Assembly: GCA_036937835.1 (NCBI GenBank)
Contig: CM072869.1
Location: 8,964,001 to 9,028,000, forward strand
DNA: 64,000 nucleotides
Direction: 5' to 3'
From: Pampus argenteus
Taxonomy: Eukaryota > Chordata > Actinopteri > Scombriformes > Stromateidae
Under the pieces are notes generated by a model. It saw nothing but the letters and a program-made list of their open reading frames with translations, made no database searches and had not been told where the DNA came from. Made by a program: the position numbers and the translations under genes. Positions 62,011-64,000 of this stretch are shown here, piece after piece. Positions within the stretch are counted from its first letter, which is position 1. Each line of letters begins with the position of its first letter.

Positions 62011-62479
62011 ATGGTGAGAGGTGCGGAAACCGTCTACATGTCAGGACAAATCGTGCAAACACCAACGGAAGTTCAGGGCGGAGTTACATTGCTGCTCAGA
62101 TTTAAATCAACCAATTGTTACCTGGCAGGATCTGCTTTTGCTCCGCCCGAGTTTCTCAAAGAGCACATGCATGTTTGAAGAGAAGCCCCTGAGCACCGCC
62201 TCGTCTGCAGTTTGTAATAATATAATATTAACTAATAACAATCTCAATCTTGACCTCAGGCAGATCGTTTCAGGGCCTCAAAGGTCCTGACTGCAAACAG
62301 AGAGAGATGCCATTAAGAGTCTTAAAACTAATTAGTGAGATCTTAATCTCAAACCAGAAAACATATTGGAAGCCAATGTTATCTCCTGTTGATCCACACT
62401 GCAGAAAAATATGTAGTATCACTTAAAAAATAAAATCCCAAAGTGGGTAGAGGAAAGGACATTGGAAACTGTTTATAGA
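62011..62479. other. Spacer upstream of incenp
   Basis: No gene, repeat family or regulatory element recognised. Confidence 0.4.
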
Positions 62480-64000
62480 AAGTGGTGATAAATATGTTGA
62501 CCTCTCTCTGTCCTCTGTCCCGTCCTGGAGACTGTAGGTCTGGTGCTGCCTCCCTCCTGGAAACAAAGTGAGCATATGTTTGAAGTCGTACAACAAAGGG
62601 CAGCTCATCAATGTAAGGTGGACACTTAATCATTTGTTAGATTAACAGTCCAAAACCCAAAGATATTCAGTTTACTTTCATAGGATGCTACTAGCCAGAA
62701 GAATAATCCATTAAATTCACAAATAATTAAGGCAAGCACTTGTATTTTTTCATCTTGCACTTCTCTTTTTATTAAAATCAATAGTACAGTAATACAGTAA
62801 TACAGTCCATTTACATTTTGTAAACCAGTTTGTATTTATTTTTGGTCACACTATTTTTTTTTGGTCACACTCTATTCTTGATATTGAATTTCATACAGTT
62901 TGTTCATGATTACGCAGTGTAATGGTTACATACAAGAGCCCAGATATTACATTATATGACATATTTTTCTGGGTAAATGATTAGGAGGGTCAGGGTTCCC
63001 GTTTCAGAGAGGCCAGCAGAAAGACGATACAGCCACTTTACAAATACACCCGGGCTCCTGAGGAAAAGTTACTGGCATCCCTGAAAATATAGATATGATA
63101 TCAATTATTAATCCGTTAATGCATCAGTGTCATATTAAGAAATATGAGATGTTAAATCAAGGATCAAAGTCAGGAATAAAATCACAAAATTAGTCTTGAT
63201 GCAACATAATGAAAAAATAAATTGAATTCAAGTTGAGTTATTGTCCCATAACAGGTCATTGTCAGTGTTTCATCTAATGATAATTTACCACTTTAGACTG
63301 AGGGGGGATTTGCACAAGAGGATGTTTATTAGCATCTCGGCATGCTTTAATCAAATTGTTGTTGCAAGCTGGCAGCTTCATATCCTCCAGTGTGCTGCAA
63401 ATGTGACTCTGGCCTCCCTCCCACAGTTTGTTGAAATCAAATTATGTTCTGAAATGTTTTATAATACTCTCTGAGGTAAACTGACATCCTCTGGAGCTCC
63501 CGGTTTTCTCTGCTTTATGAGAGTCAGGATAGCATTCTCATGAAAGCCTGTCTGTCTTTGCCACTTTTGTATTTGAAAGCCAATTCTCATGAAATATGAG
63601 TGCTTTTCATAATTTTCTTCCTGGATAAGAGAGATGGTGCCATTTCTAGCGTTGGAAAATATCACAAATATGCAGTTTAAGAAGTTCGTGAATATTTACT
63701 TGTCATTATTTTGTCACTCAAATAGTGCCATCTGTGATTTTGTGTGCAACTTTTTAGTGTGAATGACTCTGATGTTAATTGCATAAATAAACTTTGTACT
63801 AAAAAGCAAAAGCTTAGGTTGTGTGTTACCTGGTGTGAGAGGGATTCTGGTTCCTGATGCCTTCAGGACAACCTGTAGATCGTAGGGCTTAGCGTTTCCA
63901 GCACTGCCTGCCTGTTCCCTCACTATGATGCAAACCTCATCCTTCCTCAGCAGCCAGTCCATCTGCCTGCCAAGGTAGTTCACTCCACGAATGCAAAGTT
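62480..64000 (-). CDS. Possible exons of an unidentified gene, partial
   Basis: Three minus-strand open blocks look exon-like, but I cannot name the protein. 63986-63824 reads QMDWLLRKDEVCIIVREQ and AKPYDLQVVLKASGTR, between a possible CAG acceptor and a GTAACA donor. 63640-63485 reads ISLIQEENYEKHSYFMRIG and QIQKWQRQTGFHENAIL. 62625-62515 reads PYIDELPFVVRLQTYAHFV. A possible terminal exon ends at about 63040. The reading phases of these blocks do not join cleanly, so this could be a decayed gene, a partly misread gene, or chance. The 5' part lies beyond the window. Confidence 0.3.

Noticed and set aside
1..64000. CRISPR arrays, prokaryotic defence genes, tRNA/rRNA genes, viral genome
   Set aside because: None seen; the whole window reads as intron-containing vertebrate DNA.

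Overview
The window is animal nuclear DNA, almost certainly from a teleost fish. Genes are split by short AT-rich introns with GT..AG borders. Proteins are vertebrate in type, and the filler between genes consists of microsatellites and decayed fish-type retroelements. There is no prokaryotic operon, CRISPR array, or viral genome. Exon models were built by hand from splice signals and reading phase. For gtf2h1, hps5, tpo, best1, incenp and the mucin tail, every exon junction keeps frame to a natural stop.

Layout: (1) 1-7433 (+): 3' end of a gel-forming mucin (PTS repeats, CysD, D4 with GDPH, C8/TIL, VWC, cystine knot). (2) 10219-15402 (+): gtf2h1, TFIIH p62, 548 aa. (3) 17933-26988 (+): hps5, BLOC-2 subunit, 1126 aa. 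(4) 28549-33723 (+): thyroid-peroxidase-type haem peroxidase with sushi, short EGF and transmembrane exons, 881 aa, behind a TATA box. (5) 35574-40967 (-): rab3il1, a Rab GEF of the Sec2 family, with an optional 24-nt exon. (6) 45469-49070 (+): best1, a bestrophin chloride channel, 732 aa. (7) 49902-50835 (-): ferritin heavy chain, with an unresolved start codon. (8) 53401-60500 (-): incenp, the chromosomal passenger scaffold, 807 aa. (9) 62.5-64 kb (-): possible exons of an unidentified gene cut by the window edge.

The genes do not form a functional pathway; the grouping is syntenic. The order rab3il1-best1-fth1-incenp matches the human 11q12 neighbourhood, and gtf2h1-hps5 are neighbours on human 11p15. 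Here gtf2h1 and hps5 lie head to tail instead of head to head. best1 and the ferritin gene are convergent, with poly(A) signals about 30 bp apart.

I found no new multi-gene system. The most useful observations are: the frame-preserving 24-nt exon in rab3il1; a tandemly duplicated small exon in incenp; the ferritin gene with ATA where ATG is expected and no recognisable iron-responsive element; a peroxidase EGF module lacking its last two cysteines; and a GCTAACGTTAGC-type palindrome recurring at the 5' ends of the housekeeping-type genes.
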